A DNA stretch of 64,000 bases from PGYT01 sp963675055 (GTDB taxonomy: Bacteria; Bacteroidota; Ignavibacteria; Ignavibacteriales; Melioribacteraceae). The position numbers and the translations under genes are program-made. Below the pieces are notes generated by a model, which saw only the letters and a program-made list of their open reading frames with translations, ran no database searches and had not been told where the DNA came from. The stretch is taken from contig CAXXJE010000002.1 of assembly GCA_963675055.2 (NCBI GenBank), forward strand, positions 1,364,001 through 1,428,000, written 5' to 3'. Positions 25,170 through 33,981 of the stretch are shown piece by piece (the first letter of the stretch is position 1; every line of letters begins with the position of its first letter).

Positions 25170-25189
25170 AATTAACTCCGTATAGGAAT

Positions 25190-25936
25190 TTATATACCTT
25201 CCGCTACCAGGTCGTTCTGCAGTGCTATTAGTTCTTCGGCGTTCTCATTCTCGGGATACCGTGAGAGAAATTCGGCTATATCGTTCAAAACATCTGCTTT
25301 TCGTTCTTTCTGAAGCTCAATTTGAATTTTGTTGTAAAGAGCCATGGGCGCAAATTCAGTGTCGTGATAAGTATCGGTAACAAGTTTGTAATAATCAATA
25401 GCGGCATTAAGGTATTCCATCTTCTCGTAGATTACCGCGCTCCTGTATTCCTTTTGAGCGAGTTTATTATGCAGCTCCGCAATTTTCTTTTCAGCTTCTT
25501 CTACTTTTTTATCAAGAGGGAAGTAGTCGATGAATGCCTGGAATTCGTCAATTGCTTTTCTTGTATATGCCTGGTCAAGCTGATATGGCGGTGATAACTG
25601 ATAGTAGGCCTCAGCGAGCATATACTGAGCTTCCGGCACAAAATTGCTGGCAGGAATATCCCTTATCAGTTTGCTGTATTCGTATGCGGCTAAAAGAAAT
25701 TGTTCGCGCATAAAATATGACATTCCAAGGTAATACTGAGCGTCGTCATTTACTGTGCTTGCAGGGTATTGAAGTAAAATAGTCTGGAATTCTTTTATGG
25801 TCTGCTCGAAATCTTCGTCGTTGTACAGTTCCATAGCATAATCAAAATGCTCGTTTGGCGTCATATTAGCAGTATTTTTCAGTCCGGAGCATCCGAACAT
25901 TACAATTGCCAGCAGAAGTAATACTAATTTTTTCAT
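25190..25936 (-). CDS. bamD: Outer membrane assembly lipoprotein BamD
   Basis: A 248-residue lipoprotein. The signal ends LLAIVMFGCSG with the lipobox Cys at about 16. Then come TPR-like helical repeats typical of BamD/ComL: YNDEDFEQTIKEFQTILLQYP, AQYYLGMSYFMREQFLLAAYEY and EAQYMLAEAYYQLSP. In the Bam complex it helps insert beta-barrel proteins into the outer membrane, so it marks this as a diderm organism. Length is normal. The thioesterase gene follows 20 bp downstream. About 266 bp separate it from the divergent dipeptidase. Confidence 0.9.
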   Translation of the reverse strand: MKKLVLLLLAIVMFGCSGLKNTANMTPNEHFDYAMELYNDEDFEQTIKEFQTILLQYPASTVNDDAQYYLGMSYFMREQFLLAAYEYSKLIRDIPASNFVPEAQYMLAEAYYQLSPPYQLDQAYTRKAIDEFQAFIDYFPLDKKVEEAEKKIAELHNKLAQKEYRSAVIYEKMEYLNAAIDYYKLVTDTYHDTEFAPMALYNKIQIELQKERKADVLNDIAEFLSRYPENENAEELIALQNDLVAEGI

Positions 25937-26202
25937 TTCGTCTCAGTTTAATTGCATTAAATTGGATTTCAAAATTAGTTAAAAAAGCCGAGCCATCAAA
26001 AAGTTCCTGCCCGGGGCATAATTCTTCACCCGCGAGATGTTGAATCCGGACTTTCTTAAAGCTTTGCCGGAAATAATCGATTTTCGAAACAGTTCAAAAA
26101 TAACTATCTTTAAAATACTTCCATTGCCGTGAGAAATATTTGACTCTGTTATCGTTTTCTTCCCGGCTGATTTTTAAAATTTATTTAATCCCGGAGTTAA
26201 AA

Positions 26203-27393
26203 ATGCGAAGAATAAATATTCTTTTACTCTGTTTTACAATTACTTCTAACATATTTGCGGGAGACGATTTGTCTGAAAAAGCTAAAGAGTTATCACAGAA
26301 ATATATAATTGTTGATACCCATATTGACTGGCCGCTTCATCTGATTAACGAATTTCCTGATGTTACACAGGTTCAGGAAAAAGGTGAAGTTGACTACCCG
26401 AGAGCAGTTGAAGGGGGATTGAACGCGCCTTTTATGTCGATATACATTTCTCCCAGACATCAAGGCAAACCTTCCGCACAGGAAACCGCAGACAATCTGA
26501 TTGCGGTGGTCGAAAGACTGGAAAAAGAGTATCCGGATAAATTCAAAGTCGCTCCCTCGGTTAAGGATGTTTTAAGCAATTTTGAAAAAGGAATAATCTC
26601 GCTTCCGATGGGAATGGAAAACGGTGCCCCCATTACTGATTTTGATAAACTGAAACACTACTACGAGAAGGGAATCCGCTATGTTACGCTTACGCATGCA
26701 AAGTGGAACCATATTTGTGATTCTTCCTACGATCCGGAACGTAAATGGCACGGGCTTAGTCCGTTCGGAAAAGAACTGGTGAAGGAGATGAATAAGATCG
26801 GTATCATGATTGATATTTCACATGTAACCGATGAAACATTCTACCAGGTTATTAAATTGACGGAAACTCCCGTTATTGCCTCCCATTCATCCTGCAGGGT
26901 GTTTACTCCCGGATTTGAAAGAAACATGACCGATGATATGATTAAAAAACTAGCGGAGAATGGCGGAGTTATACAAATCAATTTCGGCTCCGATTTTATT
27001 GATGAAGACTATAGAAATCGAAAAGACAAGTATAAAGACGAAGTGGATAAATTCGTAAAAGAACATCATGTCGAAGGAAATGATCCCAGCGTTAAAGAAT
27101 TCCGCAAAAAGTACAAAGAAGAGCATCCGATTGGTTACTCGACGGTTCAGAAAGTTGCCGATCATATTGACCATGTGGTTAAACTTGTCGGAATCGATTA
27201 TGTCGGACTCGGCTCGGATTTCGACGGAGTTGGCGATTCTCTGCCTACCGGACTTAAGGATGTCTCGATGTATCCGAATCTTATTGAGGAGTTACTCAAG
27301 CGCGACTACTCGGAAGAGGATATTCAAAAAATATGTTCGGGTAATATACTCAGAGTCTGGCAGCAGGTTGAAGACTATGCGGCCGCTCATTAA
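26203..27393 (+). CDS. Membrane dipeptidase (peptidase family M19), exported
   Basis: A 396-residue zinc dipeptidase. Start at ATG 26203 is chosen because GGAG stands 6 bp before it and a good signal peptide follows (MRRINILLLCFTITSNIFAG); an ATG 63 bp upstream has neither. Metal-ligand motifs of family M19: H40 and D42 in VDTHIDWP, the bridging Glu in MGMENGAP, His in MIDISHVT and VIASHSSCR, and Asp in GLGSDFDG. These enzymes split dipeptides, often with D-residues at the C-terminal side. Expected place is the periplasm or outer membrane. A stem-loop follows at 27416-27446. Confidence 0.93.
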   Translation: MRRINILLLCFTITSNIFAGDDLSEKAKELSQKYIIVDTHIDWPLHLINEFPDVTQVQEKGEVDYPRAVEGGLNAPFMSIYISPRHQGKPSAQETADNLIAVVERLEKEYPDKFKVAPSVKDVLSNFEKGIISLPMGMENGAPITDFDKLKHYYEKGIRYVTLTHAKWNHICDSSYDPERKWHGLSPFGKELVKEMNKIGIMIDISHVTDETFYQVIKLTETPVIASHSSCRVFTPGFERNMTDDMIKKLAENGGVIQINFGSDFIDEDYRNRKDKYKDEVDKFVKEHHVEGNDPSVKEFRKKYKEEHPIGYSTVQKVADHIDHVVKLVGIDYVGLGSDFDGVGDSLPTGLKDVSMYPNLIEELLKRDYSEEDIQKICSGNILRVWQQVEDYAAAH

Positions 27394-27415
27394 AGTTACA
27401 CACCAAAATTTTCTA

Positions 27416-27446
27416 AAAGGGTAGAGAAAGTTTTTCTTTACCCTTT
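27416..27446 (+). terminator. Stem-loop after the dipeptidase gene
   Basis: AAAGGGTA pairs with TACCCTTT around a 15-base partly self-complementary loop (GAGAAAG...CTTTCTT type). The following CTCTTT is only weakly T-rich, so efficiency as an intrinsic terminator is uncertain. It separates the dipeptidase from the sigma-factor operon. Confidence 0.45.
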
Positions 27447-27520
27447 CTCTTTAACAGGCTATTTTACATTCCATATAAACTTCGTACAACCTTTTTTTAA
27501 GTATCAGGTCTAACTAACCA

Positions 27521-28102
27521 GTGAAGACAATAATTAAAGATTTTGAAATAATTCAGAAAGCTCAAAAGGGTGACATGCAGGCATTTGAAGAACTGTTATG
27601 CAAGTACGATCGAACGGTAATGAACATCGCTTTATCCTTCCGAAACAACGAGGAAGATGCAAAGGATATCTACCAGGAAGTTTTTATCCGGGTTTACCGT
27701 GGTCTGAAGAGATTTAAGTATAACAGCGAATTTTCTACATGGCTTTACCGTATAACGGCAAATGTTTGCATCACTTTTCACAACCGGTCGAGAAAACATC
27801 GTATTGATTCGCTCGACAGGGAATTCGGCAATTCATCTGATGAAGTTATAAGCATGTCTGAAACAATTGAGAGCAGCGAAAGAACCGATTCACTTGCTGT
27901 CGGATCCAATTTGTCGGATCATATTAATCAGGCTCTCGGTGAATTACCTGCCCAGCAGAAACTGGTTTTTACTATGAAACATTATGAGGGATATAAAATA
28001 AGGGAAATTGCCGATATGCTTGATCTGAATGATGGAACAGTTAAACGGTACCTTTTTACTGCCACAAATAAAATGCGCGACAAACTTAAGGATCTGGTTT
28101 AG
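27521..28102 (+). CDS. ECF-type RNA polymerase sigma factor
   Basis: A 193-residue sigma-70 family factor. Region 2 includes DAKDIYQEVFIRVYRGLKRF and FSTWLYRITANVC; region 4 is LGELPAQQKLVFTMKHYEGYKIREIADMLD with the helix-turn-helix. Region 3 is absent, as in extracytoplasmic-function sigmas. The start is GTG at 27521; the next in-frame Met would cut into region 2. The following gene is a membrane-anchored anti-sigma-like protein, 15 bp downstream, then two exported DUF4097 proteins. A role in envelope-stress or surface-response transcription is inferred from this arrangement. Confidence 0.93.
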   Translation: MKTIIKDFEIIQKAQKGDMQAFEELLCKYDRTVMNIALSFRNNEEDAKDIYQEVFIRVYRGLKRFKYNSEFSTWLYRITANVCITFHNRSRKHRIDSLDREFGNSSDEVISMSETIESSERTDSLAVGSNLSDHINQALGELPAQQKLVFTMKHYEGYKIREIADMLDLNDGTVKRYLFTATNKMRDKLKDLV

Positions 28103-28117
28103 CCTGAGAGGATTAAA

Positions 28118-29086
28118 ATGAATAAAGAAGAATTTAATGAGCTTGTCCAGCTTTACCTGGCTGATGAACTTCCGGACGACAGAAAGACGGAACTCGAAAA
28201 CCTGAAAGAGAGTAATCCCGAGTTCAGAAAAGAGTTTAACGAATTTAAGAAACTGTTTTTCACTATTGGTGAGAATAAACCATCAGAATACTCGGATGAC
28301 CTGCTTGTTCAGTCAAGACAGGAATTGATGAGGAGTATCCGCAAGGAAAAAATGAAACCATCGTTCTTCGAACGGATTATCGAACGGTTCACGGTAGTTT
28401 CTGTCTCGGGAATTAAATTCGCGGCCGGTACTTCAGCAGCATTACTTGCCGGGGTTTTACTTGGATATATCATATTCAGACCAACACTTCAAACTACCGT
28501 GAATAACAGTCCGAATGGAGTTATGAGTATTGACCAGGTAATTGCTTCGAATGCCAGCATCGAAAATGTAAGGCTTTTGGAAACTTCTCCAATTGAAGGG
28601 AAGATAACAATTACCTTCGAAGCTGCTAAGCCTTATACATACACCGGCAGCATCGGAGATAAAACCGCGCAGCGTCTGCTTGCAAACGTTATAACTAAGA
28701 GTGATAATCCGGGAGTCAGGATAAGATCCGTTAAAACACTGGCTGAATCAGCGGATAAAAACATTAAGCCTGATGCGGAGATTAAAGAGGCGCTTATCAA
28801 TTCACTGAAGAGCGATGCAAACGCAGGTGTTAGAAGAACAGCGCTCGAAACACTGAGGAAGTATCCGTATGATGAAGAAATTCGTGATGCTGTTTTATAT
28901 ACTTTATCTCGCGATCAGAATTCCGGTATTAGGGTTGCGGCAATAAATACGCTTGCCGAATTGAAACTGGAGGGAGTGAAATTTGATTCAACTGTGAGGA
29001 ATGAACTGAATAGTAAGGTTAAGGATGAACAAAATCTGTTTATTAAGAATTTAGCAAAATCGTTACTTAAAGGAGATGATTTATGA
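28118..29086 (+). CDS. Anti-sigma-like membrane protein with HEAT repeats
   Basis: A 322-residue protein in the anti-sigma position. The N-terminal ~50 residues resemble the helical zinc-finger-type anti-sigma domain (LVQLYLADELPDDRKTELE and following helices) but contain no cysteine, so no zinc site. One membrane segment lies at about 99-120. The periplasmic side has a short beta region, then HEAT-like repeats (about 175-320; for example DNPGVRIRSVKTLAE, ANAGVRRTALETLRK and QNSGIRVAAINTLAE). GAGAGGATT precedes the ATG. The stop overlaps the first DUF4097 gene by 4 bp. Sequestration of the sigma is inferred, and the HEAT domain may receive the signal. Confidence 0.85.
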   Translation: MNKEEFNELVQLYLADELPDDRKTELENLKESNPEFRKEFNEFKKLFFTIGENKPSEYSDDLLVQSRQELMRSIRKEKMKPSFFERIIERFTVVSVSGIKFAAGTSAALLAGVLLGYIIFRPTLQTTVNNSPNGVMSIDQVIASNASIENVRLLETSPIEGKITITFEAAKPYTYTGSIGDKTAQRLLANVITKSDNPGVRIRSVKTLAESADKNIKPDAEIKEALINSLKSDANAGVRRTALETLRKYPYDEEIRDAVLYTLSRDQNSGIRVAAINTLAELKLEGVKFDSTVRNELNSKVKDEQNLFIKNLAKSLLKGDDL

Positions 29087-30207
29087 AAACCATAAAAATA
29101 ATTTCGTTGCTGTTGCTTGTCTCGGCTGTGTTGTTTGCGCAGGATAGAAATTACACCAGGACTGTAAAAGTCAGCAAGGGAGCCACACTGGAAGTTAGTT
29201 TGAATCCGGGAGATATAGTTGTTAAAACAGGTAAGGATGATGAGGTTATAATAACCGCAAAAGGTCTTCCCAGCGATGAGTTCGATAATGTAGAAGTCGA
29301 AGAAAGAGGCAACAGCATTTATGTCGATTTCGATTCCGGCTGGGGATGGTCGGGAGAATTGAAGTTTACGTTCACCGTGCCGAGTTCACTTCATCTTAAT
29401 CTCAGTACCAGCGGAGGTGATATTGATATAAAAGATGAACTGGTTGGCGAGGTTTCTGTGAAAACCAGCGGCGGCGATATCTCTGTCGGTACCGTGCAGG
29501 GACGCTTATCAGCAAATACATCCGGCGGTGATATTGCTGTAGACAAGTCTGCAGGTGATATGACCCTGAATACATCCGGCGGCGATATTGCTGTAGGAGA
29601 GATTCTCGGCAAGACCGCGAACGTTAAGACCATGGGCGGCGACATCACTATTAAATTTTCCGAAGCTAGTTTGAACGCGCGAACTATGGGCGGCGATATT
29701 AATATAGGCGACGTCGGCGGTAATGCAAAAGCTACTACAATGGGTGGCGATATTGAACTGCAGAATGTGTCCGGCAGTGTAATGATGGAAACCTACGGCG
29801 GTGACTTAACTCTTATGAGCGCAACAGGCAAAGTTGAAGCCGATACAAAAGGTGGTGATATAGATCTTAGAAATGTAAAAGGAAGTTTGTCGGCTAAAAC
29901 AGCCGGCGGTGATATCTATGCTGAACTTTACCCCAACGGCGGTGAGAGTACATATCTGAAATCATCCGGCGGCGATATAGAACTAAAGCTGCCTTCCTCT
30001 GCAAAAGTAAGTATAGACGCAGAAGTAAGAATCAGAGGTTCGTGGAGAAATCATGATGAGTGCGTTATTAAATCGGACTTTACCGATCAGCTGTGGAAAT
30101 CCGGTAAAGACAAAAAGGATCTTGAAGCAAAGTTCGATATTAACGGCGGCGGGCAGAAAATCAGGATTGAAACAATAAATTCAAATATATATATAAACGA
30201 GATGTAA
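29083..30207 (+). CDS. Exported DUF4097 beta-repeat protein (GGD repeats, copy 1)
   Basis: A 374-residue protein with signal peptide (about 1-19, ending VLFAQ). From about residue 103 it consists of roughly 19-21-residue repeats centred on T-x-GGDI: four TSGGDI, three TMGGDI, then TYGGDL, TKGGDI, TAGGDI and SSGGDI, eleven in all. Such DUF4097/adhesin-like repeats are expected to stack as a right-handed beta-helix. No membrane anchor or sorting tail follows, so it may be periplasmic or surface-associated. It is translationally coupled to the HEAT anti-sigma gene (ATGA overlap). Function unknown; a role tied to the sigma/anti-sigma pair is inferred from the operon. Confidence 0.87.
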   Translation: MKTIKIISLLLLVSAVLFAQDRNYTRTVKVSKGATLEVSLNPGDIVVKTGKDDEVIITAKGLPSDEFDNVEVEERGNSIYVDFDSGWGWSGELKFTFTVPSSLHLNLSTSGGDIDIKDELVGEVSVKTSGGDISVGTVQGRLSANTSGGDIAVDKSAGDMTLNTSGGDIAVGEILGKTANVKTMGGDITIKFSEASLNARTMGGDINIGDVGGNAKATTMGGDIELQNVSGSVMMETYGGDLTLMSATGKVEADTKGGDIDLRNVKGSLSAKTAGGDIYAELYPNGGESTYLKSSGGDIELKLPSSAKVSIDAEVRIRGSWRNHDECVIKSDFTDQLWKSGKDKKDLEAKFDINGGGQKIRIETINSNIYINEM

Positions 30208-30228
30208 TAATTTACCGGGGGTTTCAGA

Positions 30229-31377
30229 ATGAAAAATACTAAATCTGTTATGTTGCTAATCCTTGTCTTGGTCTATGCAAATACAGTCATCGCTGCAGAC
30301 TTAGATGCCGGAAAGAAAGATATCAATAAATCATTTAAGGTTAAAAGCGGCCAGAAACTACTTCTGGAGCTTGAAATTGGAGCAGATATAATAATTGAAG
30401 GTTGGGACAAGAATGAACTTGTTGTTAACGCTAAACTGAAAGGTGATGTCGAAGATATCGAAGTTGAATTCGATGAAACTTCGGCTGGAGTTGAAGTATA
30501 TGCTGGTTATTCAGGCTGGGGAAACAACAATAATACCGGCGGTGTTTTCAGAATTAAAGTTCCCTCGGAGTTTGATGTTAAGTTCACTACTATGGGTGGT
30601 GATATAGATTTTTCGAAGGTCGCCGGTGTTTTAAGCGGTCAGACTATGGGCGGAGATGTAAAGTTGAACATGCTTAAGGGAGAAGTACATATTACTACAA
30701 TGGGCGGAGATATTAAACTGACCGATTCGGATGTCGATGGATACGTTAAAACCATGGGCGGTGATGTTAATGTAATAAATGTTACCGGTAATGTCGATGC
30801 TAAATCTATGGGCGGAGATATCAGGCAGAAGAATGTAAAACGACGCAGTGGAGACTCCGTAGGTGATGAGGTACACATATCCACCATGGGTGGTGATATT
30901 GATGTTGATGAAGCTCCTTTTGGCGCAAAAGTAAAAACTATGGGTGGCGACGTCAGTATCAATAAAGCAGAGAAATATGTCGATGCTAATACAATGGGCG
31001 GCGACATATCAGTCAAATCTGTAGATGGCTGGGTAAAAGCCGTAACTATGGGTGGTGAAATCTATGTCAAGTTTATCGGTGATCCCGATAGTGATGATAA
31101 GAATATTAATCTTAAGTCTATGAATGGAGATATAAGGCTGATTGTTCCGTCAGGATTTTCAATGGATCTTGATCTGGATGTTGTCTACGAAATGCGGTAT
31201 GAAGATGATGTCGAAATTATCAGTGATTTTAATATTGTAAAGAAACACTCCGAAGAATGGGAAAGAGAGGATGGTCATAAGAGAAAGCATTTATATGGCA
31301 CAGCTTCGTTGAACGGCGGTAAAAATAAAGTTAAGATCACTACTTATAACGCCAGAATATATCTCGAGTCAAACTAG
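30229..31377 (+). CDS. Exported DUF4097 beta-repeat protein (GGD repeats, copy 2)
   Basis: A 382-residue paralogue of the previous gene, 21 bp downstream. Signal peptide about 1-23 (ending TVIAADL). The repeat block (about 120-300) carries ten GGD-type motifs, mostly TMGGDI/TMGGDV, with a short insertion (RRSGDSVGDE) in the middle and ending SMNGDI. The repeat type matches the middle part of copy 1 (TMGGDI), which suggests that the pair arose by duplication followed by repeat drift. A strong terminator follows at 31396. Function unknown. Confidence 0.87.
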   Translation: MKNTKSVMLLILVLVYANTVIAADLDAGKKDINKSFKVKSGQKLLLELEIGADIIIEGWDKNELVVNAKLKGDVEDIEVEFDETSAGVEVYAGYSGWGNNNNTGGVFRIKVPSEFDVKFTTMGGDIDFSKVAGVLSGQTMGGDVKLNMLKGEVHITTMGGDIKLTDSDVDGYVKTMGGDVNVINVTGNVDAKSMGGDIRQKNVKRRSGDSVGDEVHISTMGGDIDVDEAPFGAKVKTMGGDVSINKAEKYVDANTMGGDISVKSVDGWVKAVTMGGEIYVKFIGDPDSDDKNINLKSMNGDIRLIVPSGFSMDLDLDVVYEMRYEDDVEIISDFNIVKKHSEEWEREDGHKRKHLYGTASLNGGKNKVKITTYNARIYLESN

Positions 31378-31395
31378 TCTTCCTTAGATTTACAG

Positions 31396-31430
31396 AACCC
31401 GGATGATCCTGCGTCCGGGTTTCCTTTTTC
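31396..31430 (+). terminator. Rho-independent terminator of the sigma/DUF4097 operon
   Basis: AACCCGGA pairs with TCCGGGTT over a 10-base loop, followed by TCCTTTTTC. It lies 19 bp after the second DUF4097 stop and closes the operon. It also sits inside the open frame upstream of the NADH dehydrogenase, which supports the later start chosen for that gene. Confidence 0.75.
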
Positions 31431-31522
31431 TCCAATCCCGTACATATGAATTAATTGTAGAACTATTCAGTCTGTTAACTTGTTTAATTCATTTAACCAT
31501 ATTGGTAGTAAAAGGTGGTTTT

Positions 31523-32821
31523 ATGAGTAGCAAGAAAGTAGTAATTATAGGCGGCGGATTCGGCGGACTGAATGCCGCTCTATCGTTAAGAAGTTCTGAT
31601 GTTGACATAACACTTGTCGATAAAACAAACCATCACCTGTTTCAACCTCTTCTGTACCAGGTAGCAACTGCTGCGTTGTCACCCGGTGATATTGCCTCCC
31701 CCATCCGCGGAATACTTAACAAACAGAAAAATGTTCGAGTGATAATGAGTGAGGCAAAAGAGATCGACCGGGAGAACAGGAAGATTATTCTGAGTGACGG
31801 CGAACTTGATTTTGACTACCTGGTAATAGCAACCGGTTCAAGACATTCATATTTCGGGAATGAACAGTGGGAAAAGTATGCTCCCGGATTGAAAACTTTA
31901 ACGGATGCATTGACGATTCGTGAGAAGATTTTGCGATCTTTTGAGTCGGCTGAAAAACTGACTGATCTCAACGAGATTGAGAAGTATATGACATTTGTTA
32001 TTGTCGGCGGCGGACCAACCGGAGTGGAAATGGCCGGAGCAATTGCCGAGATATCTAAGAAAACACTTCTTAAAGACTTCAGAAATATTAATCCGCTTAT
32101 GACGAGAATTATTCTCGTTGAAGGGGGACACAAACTGCTCGGTATGTACGATGAACCACTAAATAAAAAAGCATATGAGAATTTGGAGGATATGGGAGTT
32201 ACATTACTGCTCAATACAGTTGTAACAGATGTAAGTTCAGAAGGTGTAAATACCGGATCAGGGTTTATTCACACAAAAAATGTAATCTGGGCAGCGGGTA
32301 ATACTCCATCACCTCTTATAAAAACTATGGATACCGACCATGATAAAGCAGGTCGGGTTATTGTCAGAGAAGATTGCAGTATCAAAGAAGATGAAAATGT
32401 TTTCGTTATTGGAGACGCTGCATCATTTGTGAAGGAAGGCGAATCTCTTCCGGGTGTTGCCCCTGTAGCTATTCAGCAAGGAAGGTATGTTGCGAGAATA
32501 ATCAAGAACGGAATTTCCGTTAAAGATAGGAAGCCATTTAGATATCTGGACAAGGGCAATATGGCAACTATCGGACGAGCTAAAGCTGTGATGCAGGCAG
32601 GCAGTTTAAAATTGTCCGGCGTGATTGCCTGGTTCATGTGGGGTGTGGTTCATATTATGTCGCTTATAAGTTACAGAAACAGGTATAAGGTTATGTCCGA
32701 GTGGATTTGGTATTACCTTACAAATAAACAGGGAATAAGACTTATTACACATGAAGAAATTAAACAAAGCGAATCCTCATATATTCATGAGAGAGAAGAA
32801 CAACCGGTAAATTCGTTATAG
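31523..32821 (+). CDS. Type II NADH dehydrogenase (NDH-2 family FAD oxidoreductase)
   Basis: A 432-residue flavoprotein. Start ATG 31523 has AAGGTGG 5-8 bp upstream and begins directly with the FAD-binding strand KKVVIIGGGFGGLNAAL; a longer frame from 31403 crosses the terminator. Motifs: NHHLFQPLLYQVATAALSP (NDH-2 signature), VIVGGGPTGVEMAGAI (NAD site) and NVFVIGDAASF (FAD). The C-terminal helical part (GVIAWFMWGVVHIMSLISYRN) is the membrane-associating region of the family. It moves electrons from NADH to quinone without proton pumping. It is monocistronic. Confidence 0.92.
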   Translation: MSSKKVVIIGGGFGGLNAALSLRSSDVDITLVDKTNHHLFQPLLYQVATAALSPGDIASPIRGILNKQKNVRVIMSEAKEIDRENRKIILSDGELDFDYLVIATGSRHSYFGNEQWEKYAPGLKTLTDALTIREKILRSFESAEKLTDLNEIEKYMTFVIVGGGPTGVEMAGAIAEISKKTLLKDFRNINPLMTRIILVEGGHKLLGMYDEPLNKKAYENLEDMGVTLLLNTVVTDVSSEGVNTGSGFIHTKNVIWAAGNTPSPLIKTMDTDHDKAGRVIVREDCSIKEDENVFVIGDAASFVKEGESLPGVAPVAIQQGRYVARIIKNGISVKDRKPFRYLDKGNMATIGRAKAVMQAGSLKLSGVIAWFMWGVVHIMSLISYRNRYKVMSEWIWYYLTNKQGIRLITHEEIKQSESSYIHEREEQPVNSL

Positions 32822-32902
32822 AAATTTTCAACTTCCTGGTTTTAGAACTTGGGCAGCCTAATAACTATATTGGTTTTGTAAAAACTAATACTTGGGAATT
32901 TT

Positions 32903-33538
32903 ATGACGAAAACTCTTAAGCCTGTTCCGAACTGGCTGGATTGGGCAAGACAAATTCAATCACTTGCACAGACTGGTCTTGCTTTTGCCAGTAATGATTA
33001 CGAAGTAGAACGGAATACAAAACTGATAGAACTTGCTTCGCAAATCACCGCTGAACTAACAACTCAGCCGCTGGATAATATACAACCGGTTCTTATGGGA
33101 CAGCCGGGTTATGCAACTCCCAAGGTTGACGTTAGGTCTGTAGTTATTAAGGATGGAAGCATTCTTCTAGTTAAGGAAGCGCAGGATCAAAGGTGGGCTT
33201 TACCGGGTGGATGGGCTGACGTTGGCGATACGCCTTCCGAGGTTGCGGAAAGAGAAACGATGGAGGAAAGCGGATTCAAAGTAACTGCTAAAAAAGTTGT
33301 TGGTGTGTTCGACGCAAACAGATCCGGCAGACCTCTGGAATTTTTTCATGCGTTTAAGATTATATTTATGTGCGAATTAATCGGAGGGGAAGCCAGGATA
33401 AGTAATGAAACTCTCGCGGTTGAATTCCACCCGCTGGATAATTTGCCAGAACTATCCCAGAACAGAACTAACATGAAACATATAAATGAAATAGTTGAGC
33501 ACATTAAAGATCCGGGACGTGCCGCTTATTTCGACTGA
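32903..33538 (+). CDS. Nudix hydrolase with N-terminal Nudix-associated domain
   Basis: A 211-residue enzyme. The N-terminal helical domain (about 6-70, PNWLDWARQIQSLAQTGLAF) is the NUDIX_N type found on ADP-ribose pyrophosphatase-like members. The Nudix box is complete: GGWADVGDTPSEVAERETMEESG (about 110-132), with REx2EE. It should cleave a nucleoside diphosphate linked to another group, possibly ADP-ribose or a dinucleotide; the substrate cannot be fixed from the sequence. The DUF1232 gene follows 5 bp later on the same strand. Confidence 0.9.
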   Translation: MTKTLKPVPNWLDWARQIQSLAQTGLAFASNDYEVERNTKLIELASQITAELTTQPLDNIQPVLMGQPGYATPKVDVRSVVIKDGSILLVKEAQDQRWALPGGWADVGDTPSEVAERETMEESGFKVTAKKVVGVFDANRSGRPLEFFHAFKIIFMCELIGGEARISNETLAVEFHPLDNLPELSQNRTNMKHINEIVEHIKDPGRAAYFD

Positions 33539-33543
33539 TTGTT

Positions 33544-33981
33544 ATGGATAAAAAACATCAAGATTTCTATCGCAGGATAAGGAAAGATATTTCTAAATGG
33601 CTGGAAAAGAACAGCAGTAACAAGTGGGCTGAATATATCCTGCTGGCTCCCGATCTCTTCTACCTTCTTACTAAACTCGTAATGGACGATTCCGTACCTG
33701 TTAAGAAGAAGGCTGTTTTAGGCGCTGCTATAGCTTATTTTATCTCTCCAATCGATCTTTTACCTGAAGCTTTCCTCGGTCCGTTCGGTTTCCTGGACGA
33801 TATAGCAGTTGCAGCATACGTGCTAAATGATCTTCTGAACGAATTGGATCCGCAAATAGTACTTAAACACTGGGCGGGCGAGCATGACCTCCTGTATTCA
33901 ATTAAGAATATTATCATCAACTCGCAGCAGATGCTTGGCGCGGATATAGTGAAGAAAATTGCGAATAAGTTTAAACTTTAG
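33544..33981 (+). CDS. YkvA/DUF1232 family membrane protein
   Basis: A 145-residue protein with the DUF1232 signature AAIAYFISPIDLLPEAFLGP (about 61-80), followed by GFLDDIAVAAYVLNDLL. The hydrophobic stretch around 55-100 is probably membrane-associated. The N-terminal 50 residues are charged helices. It is 5 bp downstream of the Nudix gene and overlaps the convergent YpdA gene by 4 bp at the 3' ends. No function is established for the family. Confidence 0.85.
   Translation: MDKKHQDFYRRIRKDISKWLEKNSSNKWAEYILLAPDLFYLLTKLVMDDSVPVKKKAVLGAAIAYFISPIDLLPEAFLGPFGFLDDIAVAAYVLNDLLNELDPQIVLKHWAGEHDLLYSIKNIIINSQQMLGADIVKKIANKFKL

Noticed and set aside
29391..31016. Proline- and serine-rich reading frames on the minus strand across the DUF4097 genes (for example 29391-29648 and 30639-31016)
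   Set aside because: They mirror the GGD repeats on the other strand (repeated SPP motifs) and have no start signal of their own.
29390..31110. Regularly spaced DNA repeats suggesting a CRISPR-like or satellite array
   Set aside because: The repeats keep the reading frame, vary at synonymous positions and encode GGD protein repeats; no spacer structure or cas genes are present.
31403..31522. Longer NADH dehydrogenase starting at 31403
   Set aside because: The extension overlaps the terminator at 31396-31430 and lacks a ribosome-binding site; the FAD motif and AAGGTGG point to 31523.
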